A DNA stretch of 64,000 nucleotides from Acinetobacter sp. A2 (GCF_012371325.1 NZ_JAAZQX010000005.1:1-64000); one strand, 5' to 3'. Positions 1-9,879 are shown, counted from the first letter of the stretch. The notes: a model not told the origin generated them from the letters alone. Made by a program: numbers and translations.

Positions 1-2
1 AC

Positions 3-89
3 AAGTCGGAACTGACCGACTCAGGCTCTAGTTACACGCTTGGCAACAAGACATTAACAGAGTGCGAATTAGTCCTTTACTATGTTTGA
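3..89 (+). CDS. C-terminal end of an unidentified protein (partial)
   Basis: An open frame enters from the left edge and runs 28 codons to a TGA. The other two forward frames stop sooner. The peptide ends in TLTECELVLYYV, which looks like ordinary folded protein rather than random translation. The start and most of the gene lie outside the window, so neither family nor function can be assigned. If real, it converges on the gene at 192-1364. Confidence 0.35.
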   Translation, partial: KSELTDSGSSYTLGNKTLTECELVLYYV

Positions 90-191
90 CTACATTTTAA
101 GGAACAGCATCTATAAACAAACACAACATTCAATGCCATGCAGTAATCTGACATCACATGATGACATTTCTTTCTCGTTTATAGCTGCAAC

Positions 192-1364
192 TTATTGCGT
201 AAAGTAATGGTCTTGGTGTTTACAGTTACGACAAAATAATGATACGTAATTTTCTGCGTCATAATCGACTGTCAGTTCATCAGAACCACAATGCATGCAG
301 CGTTTGAGTGAATAAAATTTAAGTCGCGCTTCAATTTTTTTCCATGAACGCCAAACGGGTTGGAAGAAAATTCGCTCGTCATATCCTAAAAATCGGAAGA
401 ACAAAATTTCGCTCATATAACTGAACGGTAAATTAGGTGGACGTGGCAGTGTCGAGGTTTCCCATTTTTCATTTACTGCACGTTCACGATACTGCTGTAA
501 GGTTTTTTTTAGCAAGTTGGTATTAATAAAGTTTTCGTTGCGCGGTTTAAGTGCTTTTTGTTGGTACAAATATTCCAGTGCAGTTTGGATTAAGTAATAA
601 ATTTGTCCAACCGCAAGAACGTCTAGTAAGCGGTAGCAAAAAGTTTGAAAACTATGGTTTCCCGCAATTTGTATGCCCCAAGTCCGACAATAAAACTGCA
701 TGAACTGCACAATTTCTTGATACAATAATAAGTACAGCGCATCTTTAACTTCATCTGCCGTTTTAAACGGTGTGCCCATGCTTAGGTTTTCATAAAACCA
801 GTTGCGGAGTTGCTGGGCGATACTGAACAAACTGGGTTCTGAATATCCATCTAATCGGACATTAATGTAATATTGTTGTGCATTTTCGGCAAAATCTTTA
901 GCAATCAGAATTTGTTCTTTCAGCAAGTGTTTGATCATGCCGTGCTGAAAAAAATAGTTAGGTGTAATATTCAAATACTTAATTTTTTCCCAATCTATAA
1001 ATTCTTCATGCGGTATATGTTCTTGTGCATGCTGATCTAAAATACTGAGTAAAAATAATTTATCAATAAAACGTAATTGGTTTAATTCACGCTCAGGCAC
1101 ATCCTGCTTTTTAAACTTTTGCTGTTCCTGTAAGCGGGTTTCTGCCATGATTTTTTTGCGCTGTTGGGTACAACTCGGGCAATGGCAGTTTTGCTGGCTA
1201 TTTTGATAAATGCGGTGTTCACAATGGCTACATTCATGGAAATGTAGTTCCTGATCATACTGTTCTGCTTCAATCCAATACATAGATGCCTGACACAAAG
1301 GGCATAGTGTGCTTTCATCTAATTGTTTTTGAAGAATTTGTAGCATTATGATGTGTACACTCAT
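192..1364 (-). CDS. Hypothetical protein with zinc-ribbon-like cysteine clusters at both ends
   Basis: A 390-residue protein I do not recognise. The N-terminus has CxxC pairs at residues 21/24 and 45/48, followed by a CHCPSC cluster, as in zinc ribbons. A second set (CMHCGSD, then CRNCKH) lies in the last 35 residues. The middle is aromatic-rich and probably helical, with no signal peptide or clear membrane segment, so a cytoplasmic metal-binding protein is the simplest reading. Two starts are possible (MSVHIIM or the internal MLQILQKQ) and neither has a clear ribosome binding site. It lies downstream of the small gene at 1512-1769 on the same strand, but a terminator separates them. Function is unknown. 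Confidence 0.75.
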   Translation of the reverse strand: MSVHIIMLQILQKQLDESTLCPLCQASMYWIEAEQYDQELHFHECSHCEHRIYQNSQQNCHCPSCTQQRKKIMAETRLQEQQKFKKQDVPERELNQLRFIDKLFLLSILDQHAQEHIPHEEFIDWEKIKYLNITPNYFFQHGMIKHLLKEQILIAKDFAENAQQYYINVRLDGYSEPSLFSIAQQLRNWFYENLSMGTPFKTADEVKDALYLLLYQEIVQFMQFYCRTWGIQIAGNHSFQTFCYRLLDVLAVGQIYYLIQTALEYLYQQKALKPRNENFINTNLLKKTLQQYRERAVNEKWETSTLPRPPNLPFSYMSEILFFRFLGYDERIFFQPVWRSWKKIEARLKFYSLKRCMHCGSDELTVDYDAENYVSLFCRNCKHQDHYFTQ

Positions 1365-1436
1365 TGTATAGAATATTCTTCATTATACATCGCTTGCTAC
1401 ACGAAAGTTGCTGCTTGTCTTTGCCTTTCTAATGCA

Positions 1437-1470
1437 TAAAAAATACGGCTTTTTAGCCGTATTTTTTATA
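1437..1470 (-). terminator. Bidirectional intrinsic terminator
   Basis: A perfect GC-containing stem (AATACGGCT / AGCCGTATT) with a TTTT loop is flanked by A-runs and T-runs, so it can work in both directions. It lies just downstream of the small gene at 1512-1769 and isolates it from the 390-residue gene. Confidence 0.8.
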
Positions 1471-1511
1471 GAGGAGAAAGGTGAGTAGGTGATTAGGCAA
1501 AGCTAAGAAAT

Positions 1512-1769
1512 TTAAACAGGGCAAGGTAGGCTTTCATCTTGCTCGCCTAAGGCTTTGGCTGCAATCAGCGCTTTGACTTTTTTAGATGGAATTTTACGTG
1601 TACCCAAAGCATCGTAGGTATTTGTAATGGCTGTGACTTCATGGGCTTGCATGTCAATACCTTCACTGCACATAAAAAGGGCAATAACTTTAGGATCAAT
1701 ATCTGCCTGTGCAAGTGCGTGAATGGTTTTGATGTTTTCTACACGAATCAATTGTTCTTTCAAATACAT
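1512..1769 (-). CDS. Small hypothetical protein (85 aa)
   Basis: A small, probably soluble helical protein of unknown function. The start MYLKEQLIRV is chosen because AGGTGT precedes it at good spacing; an in-frame ATG five codons upstream has no such site. The middle (QADIDPKVIALFMCSEGIDM) could be a short helix-turn-helix-like unit, but I would not claim DNA binding. It has its own terminator downstream and shares a divergent intergenic region of about 420 bp with pepN. Confidence 0.7.
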   Translation of the reverse strand: MYLKEQLIRVENIKTIHALAQADIDPKVIALFMCSEGIDMQAHEVTAITNTYDALGTRKIPSKKVKALIAAKALGEQDESLPCPV

Positions 1770-2189
1770 GATACACCTCTGCATTGCGGTTTGTTTGATT
1801 TACAGGTCATGTTGATCTGTGTTCAAACTTGAACTCAAGCATAAAGTAAGAAATAAGTATGCTGCCAAGTTTGATATTTATCAAAGCAAGAACTGTGCAC
1901 AAAATGTAGTGATATGCAAAAAATGTATGTTTTTTTCTTTCTATAAGCTCTTAAGCCACTGTAAACAAATATGCCGTTTGTATCATTCTGAGCTATTCAG
2001 TTTAAGTGACTGCATGATCCCTTATTGATTGCTCAGCATTAATCCATTCAAGATTGAAAAGTTCAGTGTGTATGCCCATATAAGCAGATATGATTTAGAG
2101 CGATTATGCACAGACAGATGCTGAAAGTTGTCGTATGATCGAACAAACTTCACAAAAACAAGCGCATTGCGACAAAGAATGAGGACAGA
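1770..2189. other. Intergenic region upstream of pepN
   Basis: About 420 bp of AT-rich DNA between divergent genes. It must hold both promoters. Short open frames here have no ribosome binding site and look random. A good GAGGA site sits directly before the pepN ATG. I see no convincing operator or structured RNA. Confidence 0.5.
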
Positions 2190-4799
2190 ATGAATATTGC
2201 AGCAAATCCAGTCGTGGAAGCCAACCAGACCATTTATTTAAAAGATTATCAAAAGCCTTCATTCTTGGTCGATTCAGTTGAATTAGATATTCAGGTCTAT
2301 GATGCACACACTCAAGTGAGTGCTAAATTAGTGATGCAACGCCAAACAGCGGGTGATTTAGTCTTACTTGGTCGTGATCTTGAATTACAATCAATTCGTA
2401 TAAATGGAAAGTTACTTACTGATAGTGACTATGAGTTAGATAGTGAGCAATTAACCATTAGTCATGCACCGGATCAGCTCACTTTGGAAACAGTGGTTAT
2501 TATTCACCCTGAAAGTAATACGCAACTTGAAGGTTTGTATCAGGCGAGCTCAGATTTATTTGTGACCCAAAATGAGCCAGAAGGTTTTCGTAAAATTACC
2601 TTTTACCCTGACCGTCCAGATGTGTTGTCGGTATTTACTACACGTGTCGAAGCTGACAAAAAATTTCCTGTATTACTGGCCAATGGTAACTTGCTCGAAA
2701 CAGGTGAAGCGGGCGAGGGACGCCATTATGCGGTATGGCAAGATCCTACCAAAAAACCGAGTTATTTGTTTGCCTGCGTGATTGGTGACTTAGCTGTATT
2801 GAAAGACCATTATGTGACCTCAGAAGGCCGTAATGTTGCATTGGAAATTTATGCAGAAGAAAAAGACATTCCAAAATGCCAGATCGCAATGCAAGCGCTG
2901 AAACATTCTATGCGTTGGGATGAAGAGCATTATGGCCTACCGTATGATTTAGACAATTATATGATCGTGGCGACCAGTGCTTTTAATATGGGCGCAATGG
3001 AAAATAAAGGTCTGAATATTTTCAATACCTCATGTGTGTTGGCAGATGAAGAATACACCACAGATGCCGCAATTATGCGTGTGCAGTCTGTCATTGCACA
3101 TGAATATTTTCATAACTGGACAGGGAACCGTATTACTTGTCGTGACTGGTTCCAACTATGTTTGAAAGAAGGTTTAACCGTTTTCCGTGATCAATCTTTC
3201 TCTGAAGATTTACAGTCTGCGGCAGTACAGCGTATTGATGATGTAGCAGTACTAAAAGCGCATCAATTCCCTGAAGATTCTGGCCCACTTTCACATCCAC
3301 CACGTCCAGACCATTTTGTGGAAATTAATAACTTCTATACGGCAACCGTGTATGAAAAAGGCGCGGAAATTAATCGCATGATGTCTACTTTGTTAGGCAA
3401 AGAAAAATTCCGTAAAGGTAGTGATGAATATTTCCGTCGTCACGATGGACAGGCGGTCACGGTTGAAGATTGGGTAAATGCTCTAAGTGCAGGTTCAGGT
3501 GTGGATTTATCCAATTTCTTGACTTGGTACAATCAGCCGGGCACACCAAAGTTAGAAGTTCAAGGCGAATATGATGCAACCAAACAAGTCTATCGTTTAA
3601 ACCTGAAACAAAGTCTTAAAAGCAATGCTAAATATCCAAACTTAAAAGCATTGCCTATTCCTGTAGCGTTAGCCTTATTTAATGCTGAAACTGGTGAGCG
3701 ATATACTTTGCACTCAGATGCTTTGGTTGAAAATGATGTACAAGATGGCGTGTATTTATTTGATCAGATGCAAGCAAATATTGAGTTTAGCGGCGTAACA
3801 GCAAAACCGATTGTCTCTTTGCTACGAAACTTCTCAGCACCTGTGAATTTGGAATTTAATTATTCCAATGAAGAATTGGCATTCCTGATGCAATATGAAA
3901 CCAATGGTTTTAACCAGTGGCAAGCGGCACAGACACTGTTGGAACGTATTTTGTTAAATGGCTATGCGGCAGATACTTATTTGCAAGCTATGAAAAATAC
4001 GATGCCTGCATTGATTGAAAAAGATCCGTTGTTAGCTTCACGGCTTTTTGATGTACCATCAGAAGGTTACTTAGGCAGCCGTATTGATCAGGACTATCAG
4101 CCTGAAAAAATTCAGGAACAACGTAATGCACTGTTAGATACCTTAGCGCGTGAATTGGGAACATTCTGCAAAGAAAGCTATTTGGCGTTAGACCCTGATA
4201 TGCAGCCAGAGTTCTCTCAGGCGATGGGTGTACGTGCGTTAAAAAATATCATGTTGGCATTAATTGCGCGTCAGGGCGATGCCGAAGCGTTTGAGCTGGC
4301 ACAGCAGCAATATCAAACAACTCGAAATATGTCTGAGCGTTTAGGGGCATTGCGTGTCTTGGTATGGAATGATGCACCGCAAGCCAAAGCAGCTTTGGAA
4401 GATTTTTATACACGTTTTAAAGATGAAGCTTTAGCACTTGATCAATGGTTTATGGTGCAAGCTTCACATCCAAAAGCGACAGCTGAAAGCATTCAAGTTT
4501 TAACTGCGCATCCTGATTATGATTTGGGTACACCTAACCGTATTCGTTCAGTCAGTGGTGGTTTAAATAGCAACCCTGTGAATACATGGAGTTTCGGTGT
4601 TCAGCATTTTATTGACTTAGCCAAGTATTTAGACGAGAAAAACCCAATTGTCGGTGCACGTTTATTACAAGTGTTGTCGCGTTGGTACACCTTGGCAGAG
4701 CCACAGCGTAGTCAAGTACGAGCTGCATTGGTTGGGTTGCAGTCAGTGGTAAAATCCAAGAATGTGGTTGAGACCTTAAATTCGATGTTGGATGTTTAA
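2190..4799 (+). CDS. pepN: Aminopeptidase N (M1 family zinc metallopeptidase)
   Basis: A broad-specificity cytoplasmic aminopeptidase that removes N-terminal residues from peptides in protein turnover. The 869-residue length fits the bacterial PepN subgroup (870 in E. coli). The exopeptidase motif GAMEN is at residues 268-272. The zinc site HEYFH has ligands His304 and His308, base Glu305, and third ligand Glu327 in KEG. The N-terminal beta domain, catalytic domain, short beta domain and helical C-terminal half appear complete, ending near residue 869. The start has GAGGA five bases upstream. It is monocistronic and followed by a degraded insertion sequence. Confidence 0.97.
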   Translation: MNIAANPVVEANQTIYLKDYQKPSFLVDSVELDIQVYDAHTQVSAKLVMQRQTAGDLVLLGRDLELQSIRINGKLLTDSDYELDSEQLTISHAPDQLTLETVVIIHPESNTQLEGLYQASSDLFVTQNEPEGFRKITFYPDRPDVLSVFTTRVEADKKFPVLLANGNLLETGEAGEGRHYAVWQDPTKKPSYLFACVIGDLAVLKDHYVTSEGRNVALEIYAEEKDIPKCQIAMQALKHSMRWDEEHYGLPYDLDNYMIVATSAFNMGAMENKGLNIFNTSCVLADEEYTTDAAIMRVQSVIAHEYFHNWTGNRITCRDWFQLCLKEGLTVFRDQSFSEDLQSAAVQRIDDVAVLKAHQFPEDSGPLSHPPRPDHFVEINNFYTATVYEKGAEINRMMSTLLGKEKFRKGSDEYFRRHDGQAVTVEDWVNALSAGSGVDLSNFLTWYNQPGTPKLEVQGEYDATKQVYRLNLKQSLKSNAKYPNLKALPIPVALALFNAETGERYTLHSDALVENDVQDGVYLFDQMQANIEFSGVTAKPIVSLLRNFSAPVNLEFNYSNEELAFLMQYETNGFNQWQAAQTLLERILLNGYAADTYLQAMKNTMPALIEKDPLLASRLFDVPSEGYLGSRIDQDYQPEKIQEQRNALLDTLARELGTFCKESYLALDPDMQPEFSQAMGVRALKNIMLALIARQGDAEAFELAQQQYQTTRNMSERLGALRVLVWNDAPQAKAALEDFYTRFKDEALALDQWFMVQASHPKATAESIQVLTAHPDYDLGTPNRIRSVSGGLNSNPVNTWSFGVQHFIDLAKYLDEKNPIVGARLLQVLSRWYTLAEPQRSQVRAALVGLQSVVKSKNVVETLNSMLDV

Positions 4800-4872
4800 T
4801 TGATATTATATTTGAGTAGCTTGGATTGATGTACAAGCATCAGTCTATAAAAGCACAATTCATTTAAGTTGT

Positions 4873-4912
4873 ATAAGAAAAGCCTGCAAGAGCGCAATGC
4901 TGTTCACTTAAG
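4873..4912 (+). repeat. Left inverted end of the IS4-type remnant
   Basis: It starts with ATAAGAAAAGCC and ends in CACTTAAG. It pairs with the inverted copy at 5602-5642: 12 of 12 bases in the outer block and about 17 of 19 in the inner block. Confidence 0.7.
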
Positions 4913-5591
4913 AGGGGCAGCATTTCGATCTACTGGATAACGGGTTTTTGACATCTTAACCGTTCGGGGTGTTGTTGGCCTCGAACGCCTTTCCAGAAAC
5001 AGGCTACCTATCCCTGATCTCAGCTCCGATAGCCGCATAATGGGTTGGCATTCGCCATCACAATCAGCTGAACGGCTATGTACTGGCATACAGGCTTGAA
5101 ACGGATATCCGAAGGTGAACGTCCAAAGGCCACCGCTGCACATGCCGCTTCTCGCCGGATAATATTGTAGGTCAGCAACAGACCCCACAACTCTTGATAA
5201 ACCAGCTGTACTGTCTTGCTGCGAAGCGTGATGGCATTATGCTGCATCGAGCTTTTGATATCTCGAAAACCTAATTCGATTTCCCAGCGTTCTTGATAGA
5301 GTCTAGCCAAATATTTAGTCTTCTTGCCACTTCATAGACAGGCTCATCACGAAAAATCGCCATTCCGAGAACCAGCCAGAGCACCTGATCTGCGGGCAAG
5401 CGTCGCCTGAGGATAGTAGCCGAACTGCTTAATTTAACTGCAGACTCAACCCACTCAAGGGGGATGTTGTGAGTAAATGTATTCAGATCCGAGAAGTTAA
5501 ACAGACCGTTGAGGTCGAGAAGATCCTGCTGAAACACCATAAAAAATCCGATGCCAAACCTGACATCGGATTCTCTAACAAACTCCGCCAC
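4904..5591 (-). pseudogene. IS4-family transposase, internal deletion plus frameshift
   Basis: Three pieces of one transposase lie in order on the minus strand. The N-terminal piece (5271-5591) has the IS4-type text IPLEWVESAVKL and RRRLPADQVLWLVLGMAIF. The C-terminal piece (5020-5310) carries LYQERWEIELGFRDIK and LRSKT..VYQELWGLLL. The last residues (4904 to about 5040), RRSRPTTPRTVKMSKTRYPV, are in another frame. The join near 5300-5320 drops the central catalytic region holding the first acidic residues. A second shift near 5035 breaks the C-terminus. It cannot make an active enzyme. Confidence 0.8.
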
Positions 5592-5601
5592 GCTTCAAAT
5601 G

Positions 5602-5642
5602 CTTAAGTAAACAGCGTTGCTGCAAGTGCGGGCTTTTCTTAT
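5602..5642 (-). repeat. Right inverted end of the IS4-type remnant
   Basis: The reverse complement begins ATAAGAAAAGCC and continues to TTTACTTAAG, mirroring the end at 4873-4912. Confidence 0.7.
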
Positions 5643-5676
5643 TTTGAATGATCAAACAATGAAAAAGAATCACTGT

Positions 5677-7644
5677 TTAGTTGCGCACTACGTTTAAGAA
5701 ATATAAATGTCGTTCATATTGTTCCAGAATATCTTGAAGTAAGTCTTCTTGCGTCCACTCCATCACATTGTAGTTTTTACCACCTTCACGTAAGAACACT
5801 TCAGCAATATAGAATTGTTGATTTTCTTCATGTTGATCCTGCAGCATGAAACTTGGTGCACGAGTGGTATTGGCAACCACCTGATAAATAAAATTAATTT
5901 CATCGTGATGATTGACCTTGAGTAATAAGCCATGATCGACCTCTACAATAGATACATCTAGCTGACGGCGCTGAAATTCCCGTTGTAAATTTTGAAATGC
6001 TTGGCGCACATTGTGTTCAATATATGCTTTAACCTCAGATTCGCTATGCGGATAATGCATAATTAAACTTAAACGCTGTTGCCAGCTTCTTGGATTATGT
6101 ATGGCGCGAGGCGTAATTCGAGCACTTTGTAATGCTTGAACTTTGGTCACATCTAAACGTAAAGCTTTAATAAGCCCAAAGCATAACAACAGCATAATAA
6201 ACGTGAATGGTAGGGCACTCATAATCACCGCAGATTGTAATGCTTCCAAACCGCCAGCGATCAATAAAATAATAGAAAGTACAGCAATGGTTGCAGTCCA
6301 AAATAGACGTTGCCATGCAGGGGAATGTTCAGTTTTTGCTGTTAAATAATCAGTGATTAAAGACCCAGAATCAGCAGAAGTCACAAAGAATAGAAAAACT
6401 AAAATTGTTGCGAGTAAGCTTGAAATACCTGAGAGTGGTAAGTGCTTTAAAAACTCAAATAAAGCCACAGAGGAGTCTTTTTCTACCGCAGCCACCAAAC
6501 TACCTTGGTTTTCAAATAGAATACTGAATAGCGCAGCATTTCCCATAAAGCCCATCCAAACCAATGTGAACCCAGTTGGAATAAGTAATACCCCAACAAT
6601 AAATTCACGGATGGTACGTCCACGAGAAACACGGGCAATAAACATTCCTACAAAAGGCGACCAAGAAATCCACCACGCCCAATACATGATAGTCCAACCG
6701 CCAATCCAACCTGTTGGTTGATAGGCATAAAGATTAAAGGTCATTGCAAATAAATTAGAAACGTATTGGCCAATATTTTGGATGGTGGTTTGCAAAACAT
6801 AGATGCTAGAACTAGCGAAAAATACAAATGTAAGTAGGATTACCGCCAAAATAATATTCAGTTCTGATAGTCGTTTAATGCCTTTATCCAGTCCAAGAAA
6901 AACTGAAAATGATGCAAGTGCACTGACTAAAACAATTAAAATAATTTGGGTTTGAATGCTATTTTCTAGCCCAAATAAATAGTTGAGTCCTGAGCTAATT
7001 TGAGTAACACCAAAGCCTAAAGTGGTTGCAATACCAAAGATTGTTCCTATGGTTGCAAAAGTATCAATCCCATCGCCAATTGGGCCATAAATTCGCTTAC
7101 CAATAATTGGATATAAACCTGAGCGTACTTTTAAAGGTAAGTGATGTCTAAAAGAAAAATAAGCAAGACTTAAACCAACTAAAGCGTAAATAGCCCATGC
7201 ATGTAAACCCCAGTGGAAAAAGGTGATGCGCATAGATTGCTGTGCAGATTGAATCGTTTCAGGGGTACCAGTGGGTGGACTAACATAGTGCATGACAGGC
7301 TCAGCTACACCAAAAAACATTAATCCAATCCCCATACCTGCGGTAAACAACATAGCAAACCATGAGCTATTTTTGTATTCGGGTTCACTATGGTCTGGGC
7401 CTAATTTAATATGGCCCATTTTAGATAGGGCAATACAGGTGAGTGCAATTAGAAAAATGGCAACAGCAAGCACATAGAACCAGCTAAAAGAAGCGGTAAT
7501 CCACTGGTTTAATTGTTTGGTAAGTAAGTTGAACGCATCTGGAATAAATAAAACTAGAGCTAAAAAAACAGCAATAATAATCACGGTACTAAAAAATACA
7601 TTTGGATTGACGTTATCAAACCAAGATGTTTTTTTGGAAGGCAT
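5677..7644 (-). CDS. betT: BCCT-family choline/betaine-type transporter
   Basis: A secondary carrier for quaternary amines (choline, betaine or carnitine) in the inner membrane, used for osmoprotection or carbon supply. It has about 12 membrane helices. It carries the BCCT signature around WTIMYWAWWISWSPFVGMF followed by IARVSRGRTIREF, and the glycine-rich stretch FTAGMGIGLMFFGVAEPV. At 655 residues it has a long hydrophilic C-terminal tail (about 140 residues) like BetT, where the tail takes part in osmotic control. GGGGGAATT precedes the ATG. No betIBA genes are nearby, so the substrate is inferred; choline is my best guess. It is transcribed alone, toward the IS remnant. Confidence 0.88.
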   Translation of the reverse strand: MPSKKTSWFDNVNPNVFFSTVIIIAVFLALVLFIPDAFNLLTKQLNQWITASFSWFYVLAVAIFLIALTCIALSKMGHIKLGPDHSEPEYKNSSWFAMLFTAGMGIGLMFFGVAEPVMHYVSPPTGTPETIQSAQQSMRITFFHWGLHAWAIYALVGLSLAYFSFRHHLPLKVRSGLYPIIGKRIYGPIGDGIDTFATIGTIFGIATTLGFGVTQISSGLNYLFGLENSIQTQIILIVLVSALASFSVFLGLDKGIKRLSELNIILAVILLTFVFFASSSIYVLQTTIQNIGQYVSNLFAMTFNLYAYQPTGWIGGWTIMYWAWWISWSPFVGMFIARVSRGRTIREFIVGVLLIPTGFTLVWMGFMGNAALFSILFENQGSLVAAVEKDSSVALFEFLKHLPLSGISSLLATILVFLFFVTSADSGSLITDYLTAKTEHSPAWQRLFWTATIAVLSIILLIAGGLEALQSAVIMSALPFTFIMLLLCFGLIKALRLDVTKVQALQSARITPRAIHNPRSWQQRLSLIMHYPHSESEVKAYIEHNVRQAFQNLQREFQRRQLDVSIVEVDHGLLLKVNHHDEINFIYQVVANTTRAPSFMLQDQHEENQQFYIAEVFLREGGKNYNVMEWTQEDLLQDILEQYERHLYFLNVVRN

Positions 7645-7918
7645 AATTCCCCCGTATTTTGTAGTTGTTGAAATAAAAAGAAAAAATGAAACATTTCATG
7701 CAGAGTGAAAAAAGGTCGGAAATTCATCCGAAGCTGATTGTTCTTGATGCTGATTTATCGGAAGAACAACTATTTTAGAATTGTATCATTGAATTTACCA
7801 TTGAGTAAAATCTATGATTCGTGGGTCAAGCTCTGGTCTAATTTGCATGATTCAGTCAAAGAATTGTGAAATTGGTAACATTGTTCAACAGATACTATTT
7901 GATGCTTTAAAATAAGTC
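7645..7918. other. Intergenic region upstream of the BCCT gene
   Basis: About 270 bp of AT-rich sequence with no open frame carrying a ribosome binding site. It should hold the BCCT promoter. I see nothing else that can be supported. Confidence 0.4.
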
Positions 7919-8272
7919 TTACTCACATCGAATTTGATATTCATTTTTGTATTCGGTGTAAATTTCATTTAATTCTGAGAGTAATTTTTTCTCATTATTT
8001 TGTCGATATTCTTGTATCGAGTTTTTAAGCACCATTGGCACATATTAATTTTTATAAAGTAGCGTATATTCCTTATAAATAATCTTTTCATGCTCCTCGG
8101 CAGAGTAATTATCCAAATCACGAAATAAGAGGTCATTCATTTTGCTGTTGATGGCATCAAGCTCATCAAACATGCTTAATTCTTGTTGTGTTGGTTGAGA
8201 TTGGGAGCAACCAGAAATCATAAAAGTACAAATTAAAACAAAAAACAGCGGTTTCACACTTATCCCAATCAT
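7919..8272 (-). pseudogene. Small lipoprotein gene interrupted by an in-frame TAA
   Basis: The first 75 codons encode a lipoprotein: a hydrophobic signal and the lipobox ISGC, then a charged helical domain ending in YKEYTLLYKN. A TAA follows at 8045-8047. The same frame then stays open for 41 more codons (including LKNSIQEYRQNNEKKLLSEL) to a TAA at 7919. The composition after the stop matches that before it, so I infer one ancestral protein of about 117 codons truncated by a point mutation. The start may be the ATG at 8272 or a GTG four codons inside (VKPLFF), which has GGGATA in front. Function is unknown. Confidence 0.6.
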
Positions 8273-8351
8273 ACAAAAAGCAAAGCTATATTATAGCCTT
8301 AAATGCATGCAATTTAAGTGAATAATCAGTTTTGTAAGAGAAGGAATTTAC

Positions 8352-8462
8352 ATGAAAAGCGGAATTATGAGTGTTGTACATTTACTCACCTCATCTGACT
8401 TGGGAAATACAAACTTGTATGTTAGTTTGAATGAAAACGACTGTTTTTCTGCGATGAATTAA
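8352..8462 (+). CDS. Possible 36-residue small protein
   Basis: An ATG with AGAAGGA seven bases upstream opens a 36-codon frame beginning MKSGIMSVVHLLTSSDLGN. The ribosome binding site is good but the peptide matches nothing I know. It lies just upstream of gor on the same strand, so it could be a leader peptide or chance. Low confidence. Confidence 0.25.
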   Translation: MKSGIMSVVHLLTSSDLGNTNLYVSLNENDCFSAMN

Positions 8463-8505
8463 TACAGATCAGTATTCAAATTAATGACACAATATGAGGC
8501 ATAAA

Positions 8506-9858
8506 ATGGCTAAACATTATGACTATCTGGTAATTGGGGCAGGTAGTGGCGGTATTGCTTCAGTGAATCGTGCGGCACAATATGGAAAAAAATGCGCTTT
8601 AATTGAAGCAGCAGACTTAGGTGGCACCTGTGTAAACGTAGGCTGTGTACCTAAAAAAGTCATGTGGTATTCGGCCCAAATTGCCGATGCCATTCAAAAA
8701 TATGGCCCAGATTACGGCTTTAATGCTGAATTAAAATCCCACAATTGGGATACGCTCATTCAGAATCGACAAGCCTACATTCAGCGAATTCACGCTTCTT
8801 ATCAATCGGGTTTAGCTAAAAATAATGTCGATGTGATTCAGGGGTTTGCCAAATTTGTTGACGAAAAAACTGTAGAAGTGAATCAACAACACTACACAGC
8901 AGATCATATTCTGATTGCGACAGGAACTGAACCCACACGTCCAGAGATTGAAGGTGCAGAATTAGGAATAGATTCTAACGGTTTCTTTGCTTTAGAAAAA
9001 TTACCTAAACGTACCGCGATTATTGGTTCTGGTTATATTGCCGTAGAGCTGGCAGGTGTTTTAAATGCACTCGGCTCGGAAGTTGGCTTATTCATTCGTA
9101 AGCAATTACCACTGCGCAGTTTGGATGCTTTTTTAAGTGAAACATTACTTGAATGTATGCGTAATGAGCATATTCAGGTACATACTCAGGCCATTCCGAA
9201 AAAAATCACCCAACAGCCCGATCAGTCCTTATTGCTACATTTGGAAGATGGCTCACAACATGAGGTAGATTGTCTGATTTGGGCGATTGGACGTAAACCG
9301 AATACACAGGCAATTAACCTTGAAGCAGCAAATGTAGCAATAGATGAAAAAGGGTATGTTTGCGTAGATCAGTATCAAAATACCAATCAGGTAGGCATTT
9401 ATGCTGTAGGCGATATTATTGGTAAAATTGAACTAACCCCTGTTGCAGTTGCTGCAGGACGTAAACTGTCAGAACGCTTATTTAATCAAAAACCAAATGA
9501 ATATTTGGATTATAACAACGTTGCAACGGTGGTATTTAGCCATCCACCTATTGGGACGGTAGGTCTTAGCGAAGCCCAAGCCATTGCAGAATATGGTCAA
9601 GATCAGGTTAAAGTTTATCAGTCTTCTTTTACCTCAATGTACACGGCTGTAACTCAGCACCGTCAAGCATCTAAAATGAAATTGGTCTGTGTTGGAGCAG
9701 AGCAAAAAGTGGTTGGTGTACATGGTATTGGCTATGGGATGGATGAAATTTTGCAAGGTTTTGCCGTAGCTGTGAAAATGGGTGCAACCAAACAAGACTT
9801 TGACAATACCGTTGCTATTCACCCGACTGCTGCAGAAGAATTTGTGACTATGCGCTAA
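8506..9858 (+). CDS. gor: Glutathione-disulfide reductase
   Basis: An NADPH-dependent flavoenzyme that reduces oxidised glutathione in the cytoplasm. It has the FAD-binding GAGSGG near residue 11, the redox disulfide in [13 protein letters not shown] (Cys42 and Cys47), the NADPH-binding [13 protein letters not shown], and the C-terminal dimer motif with catalytic HPTAAEE. The 450-residue length equals the family norm. The start MAKHYDY is preferred over an ATG four codons earlier because TGAGG lies seven bases before it and matches the usual N-terminus. It is transcribed alone with a terminator downstream. Confidence 0.95.
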   Translation: MAKHYDYLVIGAGSGGIASVNRAAQYGKKCALIEAADLGGTCVNVGCVPKKVMWYSAQIADAIQKYGPDYGFNAELKSHNWDTLIQNRQAYIQRIHASYQSGLAKNNVDVIQGFAKFVDEKTVEVNQQHYTADHILIATGTEPTRPEIEGAELGIDSNGFFALEKLPKRTAIIGSGYIAVELAGVLNALGSEVGLFIRKQLPLRSLDAFLSETLLECMRNEHIQVHTQAIPKKITQQPDQSLLLHLEDGSQHEVDCLIWAIGRKPNTQAINLEAANVAIDEKGYVCVDQYQNTNQVGIYAVGDIIGKIELTPVAVAAGRKLSERLFNQKPNEYLDYNNVATVVFSHPPIGTVGLSEAQAIAEYGQDQVKVYQSSFTSMYTAVTQHRQASKMKLVCVGAEQKVVGVHGIGYGMDEILQGFAVAVKMGATKQDFDNTVAIHPTAAEEFVTMR

Positions 9859-9879
9859 TCTGTGAGCGTGTGACAAGTC

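Larger units (their letters stand above)
4873..5642 (-). mobile_element. Internally deleted IS4-type insertion sequence
   Basis: A 770-bp remnant bounded by imperfect inverted ends. Both ends begin with ATAAGAAAAGCC and share a second block, about GCAA(T/C)GCTGTT(C/T)ACTTAAG, at 4893-4912 and 5602-5621. A full IS4-type element of this sort is roughly 1.4-1.6 kb, so about half is missing. The missing half is the centre of the transposase. I see no clear target-site duplication. It lies between pepN and the BCCT carrier and does not break either one. Confidence 0.75.

Noticed and set aside
1819..2028. 69-codon open frame upstream of pepN
   Set aside because: It has no ribosome binding site and AT-driven composition, and lies in a divergent promoter region.
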